From JAAFJM01 sp964529175 (GTDB lineage: Bacteria > Bacteroidota > Bacteroidia > UKL13-3), in NCBI GenBank assembly GCA_964529175.1, contig CAZGVO010000008.1:124001-188000 (forward strand): a stretch of DNA of 64,000 bases, read 5' to 3'. The translations under genes and the position numbers were made by a program. The notes beneath the pieces are model-generated. The model was not told the origin of the DNA. It saw only the letters and a program-made list of their open reading frames with translations, and made no database searches. Below, piece by piece: positions 54,534 to 64,000 of the stretch. Each line of letters opens with the position of its first letter. Position 1 is the stretch's first letter.

Positions 54534-56093
54534 ATGATTAAACAAAACTTGAAATTAGTTCTATTATTAGCCACATTGATTTGCGCTAACGTTAAAGCAC
54601 AAAAAGTTAATGTAAACTGGACTGACTTCTACACCAATAATACTGGATTTGTTATTGGTAATTGGCTTGAAACGGATAATAAGTTCTTTTTTTTAATGAA
54701 TGATTCGAGATTTGATCATAAACCTGTTATTAACTTGGTTAGGTTTGATAAAGATTTGCATTTGGAAAAAATAATGCCTATTCCTGGTTTATTTAACAAT
54801 GAGAAAATAATTTATGAAGGAATAATTTTATCAGGAAACGATTTGGTTTTAAGTGCTAAGTATTTAGAAACCAAAGGAACAAATAGATATGTAATGATTA
54901 AAGCTATTGCTGACAAAGAATTAACAAAAACTGTAAATTTTGAAAAGGTAATGGATATAGAAATAAAATCTTTTTTTAATCAAACTACTGACGAGGATAA
55001 ACAATGGATAAATGGAAATAAAATATTAGTAAAAACTATTCCAAGAGAAGGTTTAAAAGATAAAAGTGTGTTTAAATACGAAATCTTTGATAATAAACTG
55101 GAAAACAAAGAATGGTCTGCAAATATTGATTTAACCCAATTTATGAAAGATTATGAAATGGTTAGTTATCAATTTACAGAAAAGAGAGATTTTATTTTTT
55201 TATTGAGGTCTCAATTGAAGTTTTTAAAAAGAACTAAAGATGAATTTATTTTAGGTAAATACACCAAAGAAAAAGGAATAGAAATAAAGCAATTTGATTT
55301 TGGTAAGGATAGATTTATTACTGATTTAGATTTGATAATTGATGAGGGGAGGAATTACGCCTTTGTAAGAACCTCGTTTAGTACAAGTGATACAAAAAGG
55401 AATGAATTCAATATCAAAAAATTTGAAATAGGCACTTTTACTGAAATTTTAAACAAAATGATTGATTTTGGACCAAGCTCAAGTAAGTGTTTCAAAGGTT
55501 CTGCTAGTTTTTTTGGTGCTGAATTTAGGTTTGATGATTACACTATGAAATATAACTCAATTGATAAAGTAACTGGCGAACTAAAAGTGATAGGCGAATT
55601 GAAAAACCCTTATAAAGTTGAATCTTATAGAGATGAAAAAGGTAATCTGATGTATAAAGGAATTTTTGGACTTACCGGAAATATAGTCATATTTAAAATG
55701 GACTCTTCTGGAAATTATACCACTCAAGTTATACCACACAAAGTAACAACTACTTCTTATTCAAATGAATATAGTACTTTTTATTTAACTGAATATCAAA
55801 ATAAAGATTGTTATTTAATTTATGATGATATAGAAAATGCGAATAATACACCTTGTAATGAGGAGGCTAAAACAAAAGTCATTAAAGACGATAGTAAAAA
55901 AATGCAACTATTTATAGTGTTAGTAGATAAGGATAATAAAATAAAAAAAATTAAACCTGTTACCACTTATAAAGGAGAAGGCAAATTTTTTAAAAAATAT
56001 GTAAACTTTGATTTGGTTCATATTCGTCCAATATCTGATGGTAGGTATTTAGTATTTAGTGATAAGTTATTTGGTATTATGACCATTGAATAA
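54534..56093 (+). CDS. Secreted protein of unknown function
   Basis: A 519-residue protein from the ATG at 54534; an upstream TTG would add a stretch unlike a signal. The signal peptide MIKQNLKLVLLLATLICANVKAQ is followed by beta-rich sequence rich in aromatic and charged residues (NTGFVIGNWLETDNKFFFLM, then GRNYAFVRTSF). It has blade-like repeats reminiscent of a beta-propeller but I cannot count them reliably. Single gene with its own terminator. Not recognised. Confidence 0.78.
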   Translation: MIKQNLKLVLLLATLICANVKAQKVNVNWTDFYTNNTGFVIGNWLETDNKFFFLMNDSRFDHKPVINLVRFDKDLHLEKIMPIPGLFNNEKIIYEGIILSGNDLVLSAKYLETKGTNRYVMIKAIADKELTKTVNFEKVMDIEIKSFFNQTTDEDKQWINGNKILVKTIPREGLKDKSVFKYEIFDNKLENKEWSANIDLTQFMKDYEMVSYQFTEKRDFIFLLRSQLKFLKRTKDEFILGKYTKEKGIEIKQFDFGKDRFITDLDLIIDEGRNYAFVRTSFSTSDTKRNEFNIKKFEIGTFTEILNKMIDFGPSSSKCFKGSASFFGAEFRFDDYTMKYNSIDKVTGELKVIGELKNPYKVESYRDEKGNLMYKGIFGLTGNIVIFKMDSSGNYTTQVIPHKVTTTSYSNEYSTFYLTEYQNKDCYLIYDDIENANNTPCNEEAKTKVIKDDSKKMQLFIVLVDKDNKIKKIKPVTTYKGEGKFFKKYVNFDLVHIRPISDGRYLVFSDKLFGIMTIE

Positions 56094-56100
56094 AATTAAC

Positions 56101-56140
56101 AAAAAATCTCTTTAAAACATCAGTTTTAAAGGGATTTTTT
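56101..56140 (+). terminator. Intrinsic terminator of the secreted-protein gene
   Basis: AAAAAATCTCTTTAAAAC pairs with GTTTTAAAGGGATTTTTT with one mismatch, 7 nt after the stop. Confidence 0.8.
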
Positions 56141-56213
56141 TATGGGTGGAAACAATCCACATTTTAACTGAAAATTGTGGGTATTTTGTAGCTGTAAACA
56201 ACGTAGAATACTA

Positions 56214-56221
56214 TATATTTG
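56214..56221 (+). promoter_or_regulatory. Possible promoter -7 box of gyrA
   Basis: TATATTTG matches TAnnTTTG, 80 nt upstream of the gyrA ATG. A TTTTG at 56184-56188 is 25 nt upstream, longer than the usual spacing. Confidence 0.4.
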
Positions 56222-56301
56222 AATGTTATCGGTTTTTGTAATTATTGGTATAAAATTTATTACTAAATAATTATAAAACAGGTAGTTTTAAACAATATAC
56301 A

Positions 56302-58929
56302 ATGGCAGAAGACAGAATTATACCCATTAACATTGAAGATGAAATGAAAACCGCTTACATCGATTATTCGATGTCGGTTATTGTTAGTCGTGCATTACCC
56401 GATGTGCGCGATGGATTAAAACCAGTACACCGCAGGGTTTTGTATGGAATGACCGATTTAGGTTTAGCCTCTAATCGTCCGCATAAAAAATCAGCGCGTA
56501 TTGTGGGTGAGGTTTTAGGTAAATACCATCCACATGGTGATTCATCGGTTTATGATACCATGGTGCGTATGGCACAAGATTGGAGCATGCGTTACACTTT
56601 GGTAGATGGTCAAGGTAACTTTGGTTCGGTAGATGGAGATCCACCTGCTGCTATGCGTTACACCGAAGCACGCTTAAAGAAAATAGCTGAAGAGCTTTTA
56701 AATGATATTGAAAAAGATACCGTTGATTTTCGTCCAAACTTTGATGATAGTTTGCAAGAACCAACAGTATTGCCAGCTAAAATTCCTCATTTATTAGTAA
56801 ATGGTGCATCGGGAATTGCAGTAGGTATGGCCACTAACATGGCTCCTCATAATTTAACAGAAGCAATTAATGGAATTATTGCCTATATTGACAATAGGGA
56901 AATTACCATTCCTGAGTTAATGAAATTTATTAAAGCACCAGATTTTCCTACAGGTGGTATCATTTATGGTTACGAAGGTGTAAAAGATGCTTTTGAAACT
57001 GGACGTGGTAGAATTGTAATGCGTGCTAAAGCGGTTTTTGAAACTAGCAAAACTGGTAAAGACCAAATAGTAGTTAATGAAATTCCTTATCAAGTAAATA
57101 AATCAACTTTAATTAAACAAACTGCTGATTTAGTTAACGAAAAAGTTATTGAAGGCATCAGCGATGTGCGCGATGAGAGTGATAGAGATGGAATGCGCAT
57201 TGTTTACGACTTAAAACGCGATGCAGTTCCAAATGTAGTTTTAAATAAATTATTTAAATTTACTCAATTACAAACTTCATTTAGTGTAAATAATGTTTGT
57301 TTGGTAAAAGGTCGTCCAGAAATGTTAAACCTAAAAGGTTTAATTGAACATTTTGTGGCGCACAGACATGATGTAGTTGTTCGTAGAACACAGTACGAAT
57401 TGGCTGAAGCTGAAAAACGTGCACATATTTTAGAAGGTTTATTAATTGCTTTAGATCATTTAGATCAAGTAATAAAATTAATACGCGATTCGCAAACTCC
57501 TGAAGAAGCTAAAAATGGTTTAATTGAAACATTTAAGCTTTCTGAAATTCAAGCAAAAGCTATTTTAGATATGCGTTTGCAACGTTTAACAGGACTTGAA
57601 CGCGATAAAATAAAAGCTGAGTACGATGAGTTAATGAAAACCATTGCTCATTTAAATGAAATTTTGAATAACGAAACTTTACGTTATCAAATTATAAAAG
57701 ATGAACTAGCTGAAATGCGCGATAAATATGGCGATGACAGACGTAGTGTAATTGAAATGGTGGGTAATGAAATGAGTATGGAAGATTTAATTCCGGATGA
57801 AGAAGTGGTAATTACTATTTCGCATTTGGGTTATGTTAAACGTACTTCGTTAAGCGAATACCGCACCCAAGCCCGCGGTGGACGTGGAAGTAGGGGAGTA
57901 GCCAAACGACAAGAAGATTTTGTGGAGCACATATTTATGGCAACCAACCACAATTATTTATTGTTATTTACTGAGCAAGGTCGTTGTTTCTGGTTACGTG
58001 TTTACGAAATTCCAGAAGGCGAAAAAGCTACCAAAGGACGTGCTATTCAAAATTTAATTAATATCCCAGTTGACGATAAAGTAAAAGCATTCTTAAATGT
58101 GAAAAGCTTAAGCGATCCTGATTACATCAATCAAATGAATGTAATTATGGTTACTCAACAAGGTACTATTAAGAAAACAACTTTAGAAGCTTATAGTCGT
58201 CCTAGAGCAAACGGTATTAACTCAATGAACGTGCGCGAAGGCGATCATTTAGTAGAAGCTAGATTAACCAATGGTACTTGCGAAATTATTATTGCAAGTA
58301 GAGAAGGAAAAGCCATCCGTTTCAATGAAAGTACAGTGCGCCCAATGGGAAGAAGTGCTACAGGTGTTAGAGCTATTCGTTTGGCTGATGGTGATGAAGT
58401 AATCGGAATGGTTTCTATTGAAGATCCAAAAGTAACTAATGTGTTAGTAGTTTCAGAAAATGGAATGGGTAAACGCAGCGAAGTAGAAGATTACCGTATT
58501 ACTAACCGTGGTGGAAAAGGAGTAATGGCTATGAATGTTACTGAGAAAACTGGTAAATTGGTTGCTATTAAAGATGTAGATGATACCATGGATGTTATGA
58601 TTATTAACAAAAGCGGTATTACCATACGTTTAAGCATGAAGGATTTACGTGTATTAGGACGTGTTACTCAAGGAGTGCGTTTAATTAATATAGGCGATAA
58701 AGATGAAATAGCATCTGTTGCTAAAATTAATTACATACCTGGCGATGAAGAGGAATTAGATGAAAATGGAAATCCAATTGTAACTGTTGAGTTAGATGAA
58801 AACGGAAATCCTATAGCTGTTATTCCTCCAAGCGAAAGTTCAGAGTTAATGAATACTATTATAGATAGAGCCATGGATGATGCGGAGATTAATCCAAACA
58901 CGGATGATGCCGATAATACCGAAGAATAA
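56302..58929 (+). CDS. gyrA: DNA gyrase subunit A
   Basis: An 875-residue GyrA. The breakage-reunion part has RALPDVRDGLKPVHRR at 30-45, HPHGDSSVYDT at 76-86 and the catalytic Tyr120 in AAMRYTEARL. Quinolone-determining positions Ser81 and Asp85 (E. coli 83 and 87) are the sensitive-type residues. The C-terminal beta-pinwheel includes a GyrA-box-like RTQARGGRGSRG at about 524, which marks gyrase rather than ParC, although the sequence is a variant. The extreme C-terminus is an acidic tail with a duplicated ELDENGNPI unit. It has its own promoter and terminator. Confidence 0.95.
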   Translation: MAEDRIIPINIEDEMKTAYIDYSMSVIVSRALPDVRDGLKPVHRRVLYGMTDLGLASNRPHKKSARIVGEVLGKYHPHGDSSVYDTMVRMAQDWSMRYTLVDGQGNFGSVDGDPPAAMRYTEARLKKIAEELLNDIEKDTVDFRPNFDDSLQEPTVLPAKIPHLLVNGASGIAVGMATNMAPHNLTEAINGIIAYIDNREITIPELMKFIKAPDFPTGGIIYGYEGVKDAFETGRGRIVMRAKAVFETSKTGKDQIVVNEIPYQVNKSTLIKQTADLVNEKVIEGISDVRDESDRDGMRIVYDLKRDAVPNVVLNKLFKFTQLQTSFSVNNVCLVKGRPEMLNLKGLIEHFVAHRHDVVVRRTQYELAEAEKRAHILEGLLIALDHLDQVIKLIRDSQTPEEAKNGLIETFKLSEIQAKAILDMRLQRLTGLERDKIKAEYDELMKTIAHLNEILNNETLRYQIIKDELAEMRDKYGDDRRSVIEMVGNEMSMEDLIPDEEVVITISHLGYVKRTSLSEYRTQARGGRGSRGVAKRQEDFVEHIFMATNHNYLLLFTEQGRCFWLRVYEIPEGEKATKGRAIQNLINIPVDDKVKAFLNVKSLSDPDYINQMNVIMVTQQGTIKKTTLEAYSRPRANGINSMNVREGDHLVEARLTNGTCEIIIASREGKAIRFNESTVRPMGRSATGVRAIRLADGDEVIGMVSIEDPKVTNVLVVSENGMGKRSEVEDYRITNRGGKGVMAMNVTEKTGKLVAIKDVDDTMDVMIINKSGITIRLSMKDLRVLGRVTQGVRLINIGDKDEIASVAKINYIPGDEEELDENGNPIVTVELDENGNPIAVIPPSESSELMNTIIDRAMDDAEINPNTDDADNTEE

Positions 58930-59492
58930 GAAACACCTCCTACTGAGTAGTAAATTCTATCCTCGGTTGGTGTCCACACCAATCGAATTGGTTTGAAGGC
59001 ACTTACTTTGGACTAATATAAAAAACCTCCAAGTGTAAAAGCTTGGAGGTTTTTTTGTGTCATATTTTTTGAAGTATGATTGATAAAGTATAAAATGTGA
59101 AAGATGAAAAGAATAATGAATACAAATCATTGTAATTAATTAGCCTCGTAGAGGCGAAACTATGGTAATGTAAAATAATCAAACCTATAAAAGTCCTGTA
59201 AGGACGAGCCTATTTAAATAAATAATAACAATAAGGGCACCTTAAAGTAAATTGTTTTTATTGATGATAATTATTTATTATAAGTAAATCCTTACAAGAT
59301 TATTTATTAAACAAAACTTTTTTAATAAACTTCATGTAATTTCCATTTATTTGAAATAGTGAAAATTGGATTGGAGAGGAAACTGGTCACGGACAAAAGT
59401 ATGGAACTAAAACAGCCAATGACTTAATGATAAACTAACTAATGGGACGATAGCGAATGCTGATTATTAAACAAATAAGAGTCAATAATTTT
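58930..59492. repeat. Gene-free stretch with terminator and palindromic repeats
   Basis: After gyrA lie TTGGTGT/ACACCAA (58967-58982), competing with CCAAT/ATTGG, then the gyrA terminator. From 59143 to 59205 there are GCCTC/GAGGC (59143-59155) and GTCCT/AGGAC (59193-59205), two palindrome types that often occur in Bacteroidota intergenic DNA. No gene is evident in the remaining AT-rich sequence to 59456. Confidence 0.6.
59020..59057 (+). terminator. Intrinsic terminator of gyrA
   Basis: AAAAAACCTCCAAG pairs with CTTGGAGGTTTTTTT around an 8-nt loop, about 90 nt after the stop codon. Confidence 0.85.
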
Positions 59493-60395
59493 ATGACAAT
59501 ACAAAAAATTTATGTCGTATCAATTTTACTATTAATTCTGGGTTTTCAGTGTAACACTAACGAAATTCCCAAATTAGTATTAGAAAAATTAAAAGTAAAA
59601 CCGAATCCCGAATATCATTGCAATAGAATTATTGTTTTTCAAAATGCTACAAGTTCTGCTAGTTTTGGTTTCAATTTTTATTATCGATTTTCAAGTGAAT
59701 TTATTTATGAAACTTCTGAACAAAAAGTATTAGATGATTTTGAGAAGATGACAAATGAAGCACAAAAAACGAGTTATTGTTGTTGCCCTCCTTCAAGCTT
59801 TTATACCCTAGCATTTTACGATAAAATCAATTATTACTTGAGTTATTTGGTTGATACTGTCGAGTTTAAAGATAAAGTTAGAATTTATGAAAAAAGCTAT
59901 CAATTCTCTTACATTGTTGAGAAGGAAAAATGGTCGAAATTTTTAAACAAATTAAATAAGATTAGTATAAAGGAGTATTTTATTCCTGATATTAAAAATG
60001 CTAGAGAAATTTATAATTACACTATCAAAAATAATTTACCAATTGTAAATAACCATAGAATCTCTAAGGAATGGATGAATTTTGATGGTGATTTTAAATT
60101 GAAAATAACAAAAGAAAATGAAATGATGAATGTAACAGATGTTTATGTTGATTTATTTTTTGAATATCCAAATGACTCTTTTAAAATTGAAACAATTGGC
60201 CATGTTACAAACAGCTCTTCTAGTGATGGGAAAAAGTTTAATGATGAAATTATTTTACAAATATTCTGTAATAAAGATTTTTATGACAAATTTAAAGGTT
60301 CAAAATCGCTGTATACAAAAGCTATTGCAAATTTTTATGTGATTGCTTCAAAGGATGAATTAGTTAAAATTGATAATATTGCAAGGTTAGAATAA
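59493..60395 (+). CDS. Possible lipoprotein of unknown function
   Basis: A 300-residue protein if it starts at MTIQKIYVVSILLLILGFQC; an ATG 36 nt upstream would add 12 residues. A signal peptide is clear; the cysteine after ILGFQ might be lipidated, although the lipobox is atypical. The mature protein is beta-rich and has a CCCPPSS motif (about residue 96). No family recognised. It is separated from its neighbours and flanked by intergenic repeats. Confidence 0.7.
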   Translation: MTIQKIYVVSILLLILGFQCNTNEIPKLVLEKLKVKPNPEYHCNRIIVFQNATSSASFGFNFYYRFSSEFIYETSEQKVLDDFEKMTNEAQKTSYCCCPPSSFYTLAFYDKINYYLSYLVDTVEFKDKVRIYEKSYQFSYIVEKEKWSKFLNKLNKISIKEYFIPDIKNAREIYNYTIKNNLPIVNNHRISKEWMNFDGDFKLKITKENEMMNVTDVYVDLFFEYPNDSFKIETIGHVTNSSSSDGKKFNDEIILQIFCNKDFYDKFKGSKSLYTKAIANFYVIASKDELVKIDNIARLE

Positions 60396-60504
60396 TTATT
60401 ACTACTACAACATCAATAATTGACTTTTAGTCCTCTGATTTGGATTTGAAATTCAAATTGTTTAACAAAAGATTTGGAATCCGCCTTTAATGGAATTTGT
60501 TTTA

Positions 60505-62847
60505 TTAATAGTAATAATTTCTATTCCAATAACGTTGCTTGGCAATTCTATTTCCTTTTCTCACATAGTTGTTGGTGTAGTCATAATACATATCACAATT
60601 GGTATAAACCAACGTTAAATTATCAAATTCTTTTGTATTTTTGCATAACAATTTCAAAGTATTTAACTCTTCATCAAACGTTGGATCTTTATCAATATTT
60701 TTTATAAATGCTATGTTTATTTGAATCAAAACTTTTAGTTTTTCGTCCTTTACATATTGCAATGCTTTTTTGTAAAATGGCAACGCCCAATCGCCATAAA
60801 CATAATGATGATTTATTAATTTGGCATATTCTTTATTCTCCACACCACTCGAAATATAATTACTCATCATGGGCCAAGCATTTCCATGCAAGGTCATATT
60901 CATGTAAGCATTTCCAACATAAAAATTAACCAAAGCATTATTGGGTTCTCTAAGTAATTGTTGCTTGTATTTTATCAATTGTGCTAAAAAAGTTTTTTTA
61001 TTATAAATATATTCATCGGTATGTTTGTACCTAAACATAAACACATCATCTCTTATATAACTAAATGGTTCGGTGTTTAAAACGCTGTCGCTTAAATTGG
61101 CGTAAACTTGGTATGCTTCGGTAAGTTTATTTTGCCTCATTAGTTTCAGCCCTTTGTAGTCAATCAATCTTAGTGTATCAATAGGAATTCTATCTTCTGT
61201 TTCATCAAAGTATTCATAATAAACACCTTGTGTAATCATGGTTTCAAAATTGGTTTTGTTTTGTTTGCGAATTATGGCCAATATTTCATCAATATCATTC
61301 ACACTTGCATCATTATAAATTTCAGATAAGTAGTAATATTCCTTCGATCTGATTAAATCATTTTGCGTATTTAATAAAAATCCTTTTGCTCTATAAGCGG
61401 GTTTTGTTTTCAAAAATTCAGCCACTGTTCTAGTTAGTTGTTGCGCATAATATTGCGCAGCATCTAATTTATTATTTTGCTTAATTTCAGCTAATAAATT
61501 CAATAAATTGGGTTCAAAATTTTTGTCAATTTCTTTGGTATGTAAATCTAATAAAAACAAAATCACCTTTGCTTGCAGCGCATATTTATTGTTTTTATAC
61601 GTGCTCAAATCTTTTAAATAACTGTTGGCCGAAGAAAAACTTCCTCGCAAAATATCGATATAAGAAATGGCGAGAGATAGGAATAATTTATCATCATTTT
61701 TAGTTGTTTTTTGATTGTATACTTGTTTTAAAAACTGATTTACTTTTCCTGCATAAGCCATATCATTTTTGTAATTCACCACAAAGTGTTTTTCGTTTTC
61801 ACCGTACCAAAATTCATCGTTAAAGTTCATTCCACTAATTTGTTTACTCCAAAGCCAATTTTCCAATTTATTTACTTCGCGAGTAACTAAAAATTTAAAG
61901 TCTCTATTGGTGGGTTGAAGGTTATAAATTGTTTGTATTTCGTTTAAACAAGGACCAGGATTTCTAAACATTTGTATTGCCAAACAAGTAGCTTTTTCAA
62001 TAGGATTATTACTTTGCTTAAACTTAGTTTGTAAATAAGTTTTGGGTAATAAATCAGCCATTCTTGCTCTTTTGTCTTTAGCATTTATGTATACTTCCAA
62101 CATTGTATTTTCACCTTGTAACAATGCATAATAATGCTTTGCGGAATAATACATCCAATCCTTATTTCCTTTTTCAAATTCGTTTTCAAAAAGCTGAATT
62201 AATTTATTTTTAGCGTTGGTTTTTAAAGAGTCTTTTTCACCCTTCCATAATTCATAATATTGTAACGAAATGAGTTTATAAGCGAACCTTCTTTTCAAGA
62301 ATGAATCAGCAGTTTTATGGTACAATTCTTCTAAATTTTCCTTTAAATGCTGATCTTTATAATTAATGGCTTCATTGTAATCCCAATTGTTAAACAAATT
62401 TTTTTTACCAATATCAAAATTTACATCTTTTAGTAATTGCAAGTAATTAAAAGCTTTAGGAAATTTGGTTTTGGCTGTATGTAAAAAAGGATTATTTATA
62501 TCCCAAGCGGCTTTGTTTTTCCAATAATTTTCTGGCTTTAATTCATACAAAAAACTAATCACATCCTTATCAGTAATACTTTTATCATTCAGTTTTTGCT
62601 TCCATTCTTGCACATTCAATTCATCGGCTTCCGATAAAACAATGGTTTCATTATCAGAACTGTACGTGTAATGCTCAGGTTCGTAATAAAAATTTATGAG
62701 TTCGTTAAATGGTAAAATATCACTAAAAAAATGACTCACACGAATGCTATTTGCATCAGCAAAATCAATGCAATTGAAAGCAGTTTTTATTGGAAAAACA
62801 GCAAAAAAACTACTCAGTAATGTGATAAATACTTTTTGCAACTTCAT
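60505..62847 (-). CDS. Large secreted alpha-solenoid protein
   Basis: A 780-residue protein with an N-terminal signal (MKLQKVFITLLSSFFAVFP...) and then TPR/SLR-like helices throughout, with many Tyr, Asn and Lys residues. A RNPGPCLNEIQTIYNLQP segment near residue 295 and a REVNKLENWLW segment soon after it recall a family of paired hypothetical proteins in Bacteroidota and Proteobacteria. The start overlaps the end of the upstream lipoprotein gene by 38 nt, so the two are coupled. Role unknown. Confidence 0.82.
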   Translation of the reverse strand: MKLQKVFITLLSSFFAVFPIKTAFNCIDFADANSIRVSHFFSDILPFNELINFYYEPEHYTYSSDNETIVLSEADELNVQEWKQKLNDKSITDKDVISFLYELKPENYWKNKAAWDINNPFLHTAKTKFPKAFNYLQLLKDVNFDIGKKNLFNNWDYNEAINYKDQHLKENLEELYHKTADSFLKRRFAYKLISLQYYELWKGEKDSLKTNAKNKLIQLFENEFEKGNKDWMYYSAKHYYALLQGENTMLEVYINAKDKRARMADLLPKTYLQTKFKQSNNPIEKATCLAIQMFRNPGPCLNEIQTIYNLQPTNRDFKFLVTREVNKLENWLWSKQISGMNFNDEFWYGENEKHFVVNYKNDMAYAGKVNQFLKQVYNQKTTKNDDKLFLSLAISYIDILRGSFSSANSYLKDLSTYKNNKYALQAKVILFLLDLHTKEIDKNFEPNLLNLLAEIKQNNKLDAAQYYAQQLTRTVAEFLKTKPAYRAKGFLLNTQNDLIRSKEYYYLSEIYNDASVNDIDEILAIIRKQNKTNFETMITQGVYYEYFDETEDRIPIDTLRLIDYKGLKLMRQNKLTEAYQVYANLSDSVLNTEPFSYIRDDVFMFRYKHTDEYIYNKKTFLAQLIKYKQQLLREPNNALVNFYVGNAYMNMTLHGNAWPMMSNYISSGVENKEYAKLINHHYVYGDWALPFYKKALQYVKDEKLKVLIQINIAFIKNIDKDPTFDEELNTLKLLCKNTKEFDNLTLVYTNCDMYYDYTNNYVRKGNRIAKQRYWNRNYYY

Positions 62848-63841
62848 GATGAACGATGGATTTTGTTTTGTCTGTTAAACTAAAAATTGAAACAGTATAA
62901 TGGTCTGTATTTTTAAATTTTGCTATTAAATCATTGGCTTCTTGCATTGATTTTTCATCCATATCCTCCACTTTTATTTCATTTCCTTTTCTAATATAAA
63001 AGTCTTCCAAAACAGTATCTGACTTACTTTCAAAAATGTTTTTACTTTTTTGATTACAAAAAGTCAAAGCACTTGTTGCATCAAAATTCCGGAGTAAACC
63101 TACAAAAACTTTATTGGCATAAATTACGCTCCACGAGAACGAAGGCAGAATAAAATCGAGTGGAAGTTTGTATTTTTCAGTTCTTACATATTTTAATCCT
63201 TCTTCTTTGTCAAAAATCGAATTTTGTTCACTGTAATTCTTTGGAGAGTTAAAATTATACAACATCAATGCGCCTCTGTCTGCTGGAGGAATGCCTGTTT
63301 TATCAGGATATTTATATTGATAAAGTCGGATGGTAACAGATTGAATATGTTTGGGTAGTTTTTGTTTTAACAAGTTTAGAAACAAAAAGTATTTTTCTTT
63401 TGTACCAGCTGACCAATCACAATCAATTTGATATTCCATAAATGAAGTATCAATTTTAGCAGCCAAACGTTCAGAAAGTTCTTTAAGTTCGGATTCGTTG
63501 GCATTTTCAAAAACTTTGTTGGTAATAAAAATGCATGGAATAAATTGATGATACAATCTAATTGCAACATCGTTAGGCGCTTCGTTTATGCCATTAACTG
63601 GGAATATTCCTTGCGCATTGTTCCAATCGATATCGTATTGTTTGAAATAAATTTTCGAAATTTGATTGGTTTTAAGCCAAGGCAAATACGATTCAAAATT
63701 ACTGTTATAACGAGTCATATCTCCATTCCACCAGTACACACCATTCGTTATTGGCTTTTTATTTTTATCTATTGTACAGGCATTAAATAGCACTAAAACA
63801 ATAATTACAAGCAGTAATTTTGATTGGAAATGGAGTTTCAT
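62810..63841 (-). CDS. Lipoprotein with a DUF3142-like/glycoside-hydrolase-type barrel
   Basis: A 343-residue lipoprotein (LLLVIIVLVLFNAC; Cys22). The rest resembles the TIM-barrel family in which a strand pattern such as FMEYQIDCDWSAGTKEKYF is followed by VTIRLYQYKYPDKTGIPPADRG and LMLYNF; I recall the same signature in DUF3142-like proteins. Acidic residues on the strand ends could be catalytic, but none is assigned. It precedes and overlaps the solenoid gene. Carbohydrate-related function is only an inference. Confidence 0.78.
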   Translation of the reverse strand: MKLHFQSKLLLVIIVLVLFNACTIDKNKKPITNGVYWWNGDMTRYNSNFESYLPWLKTNQISKIYFKQYDIDWNNAQGIFPVNGINEAPNDVAIRLYHQFIPCIFITNKVFENANESELKELSERLAAKIDTSFMEYQIDCDWSAGTKEKYFLFLNLLKQKLPKHIQSVTIRLYQYKYPDKTGIPPADRGALMLYNFNSPKNYSEQNSIFDKEEGLKYVRTEKYKLPLDFILPSFSWSVIYANKVFVGLLRNFDATSALTFCNQKSKNIFESKSDTVLEDFYIRKGNEIKVEDMDEKSMQEANDLIAKFKNTDHYTVSIFSLTDKTKSIVHHEVAKSIYHITE

Positions 63842-63863
63842 GAAATAGTTGGGATTTTTGTAA

Positions 63864-63871
63864 CAAACTTA
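63864..63871 (-). promoter_or_regulatory. Promoter -7 box of the lipoprotein/solenoid pair
   Basis: On the minus strand TAAGTTTG matches TAnnTTTG, 22 nt before the ATG at 63841. No TTG element at the expected distance. Confidence 0.45.
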
Positions 63872-63942
63872 ACAAACATTTTTCAAGATTTTGGAACAAA
63901 ATCATTCTATTTTATACAAGGTTAGTATTTGTTTTTTTAGGT

Positions 63943-64000
63943 TTATAACCCTAAAAACATATCGCTGTACGATTTTTCCATTATTTGTGGAGGAGTTAGT
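63943..64000 (-). CDS. Possible C-terminal end of a minus-strand gene
   Basis: An open frame ends in LTPPQIMEKSYSDMFLGL and a TAA stop at 63943-63945; it continues to the right window edge. The stop lies in a hairpin-forming stretch (TTTTTAGG/CCTAAAAA, 63934-63957) that could be a terminator. Only 18 residues are visible, so this is tentative. Confidence 0.3.
   Translation of the reverse strand, partial: LTPPQIMEKSYSDMFLGL

Noticed and set aside
58964..58991. Competing hairpins after gyrA as an attenuator or riboswitch
   Set aside because: They lie downstream of gyrA and just before its terminator, with no downstream gene to regulate.

Overview
The window is a low-GC, AT-rich piece of a draft genome from a member of the Bacteroidota. 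Evidence includes TAnnTTTG-type -7 promoter boxes, a giant secreted protein with PKD and SdrD_B-like modules, an HU-CCDC81/SPOR protein, an LptE / acidic TPR protein / SecG cluster, Bacteroidota-style lipoproteins, an HMA-AraC regulator, and many short palindromic intergenic repeats. I would not go below phylum with confidence. No rRNA, tRNA, transposase or integrase was recognised. One run of 100 Ns (24861-24960) marks an assembly gap inside a tandem-repeat array.

Layout. 1-4548: C-terminally truncated giant secreted adhesin-like protein (minus strand), followed by a small secreted BamE-like protein. 5762-9533: metabolic and stress genes on the minus strand (pseudo-receiver, nitroreductase, YceI, Tat-like pirin, methylmalonyl-CoA epimerase, phosphopantetheinyl transferase). 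9696-10616: a WD40 protein. 10653-18839: a tightly packed six-gene minus-strand operon around a MoxR AAA+ ATPase and a vWA/beta-propeller protein. It looks like a MoxR-vWA-beta-propeller (bpX-type) ternary conflict system and carries a TonB C-terminal domain fused to the vWA protein.

18983-26472 is an accessory region built like an integron cassette array without a visible integrase. Two 131-133 bp attC-like palindromes and one degenerate half-site lie directly downstream of minus-strand cassette genes. One cassette holds three genes: a TIR-like/PD-(D/E)xK fusion, an Mrr-like nuclease, and a MORC-like GHKL ATPase/PD-(D/E)xK fusion. These look like one defence module. Another part has an RNA ligase and a DUF3703 protein. 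Inside the region is a 42-bp tandem array of hairpins whose sequence variation keeps pairing (including G-U) on the plus strand, next to MITE-like inverted repeats. An 18-bp direct repeat brackets the part from 23985 to 26472.

26501-30334: small DUF1801, membrane, lipoprotein and HMA-AraC genes, with a stretch rich in palindromes and a 189-bp tandem duplication. 30553-64000 is mainly core genome: PcrA/UvrD helicase, HU/SPOR protein, Pif1-like helicase, DUF5675, GcvP, SecG, LptE, an aminotransferase, a heptose-7-phosphate kinase, a TPR protein with an orphan histidine-phosphotransfer segment, polyphosphate kinase, DUF6580, a large M16 peptidase, GyrA, and secreted proteins of unknown function. 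Many of these genes end in clear intrinsic terminators.
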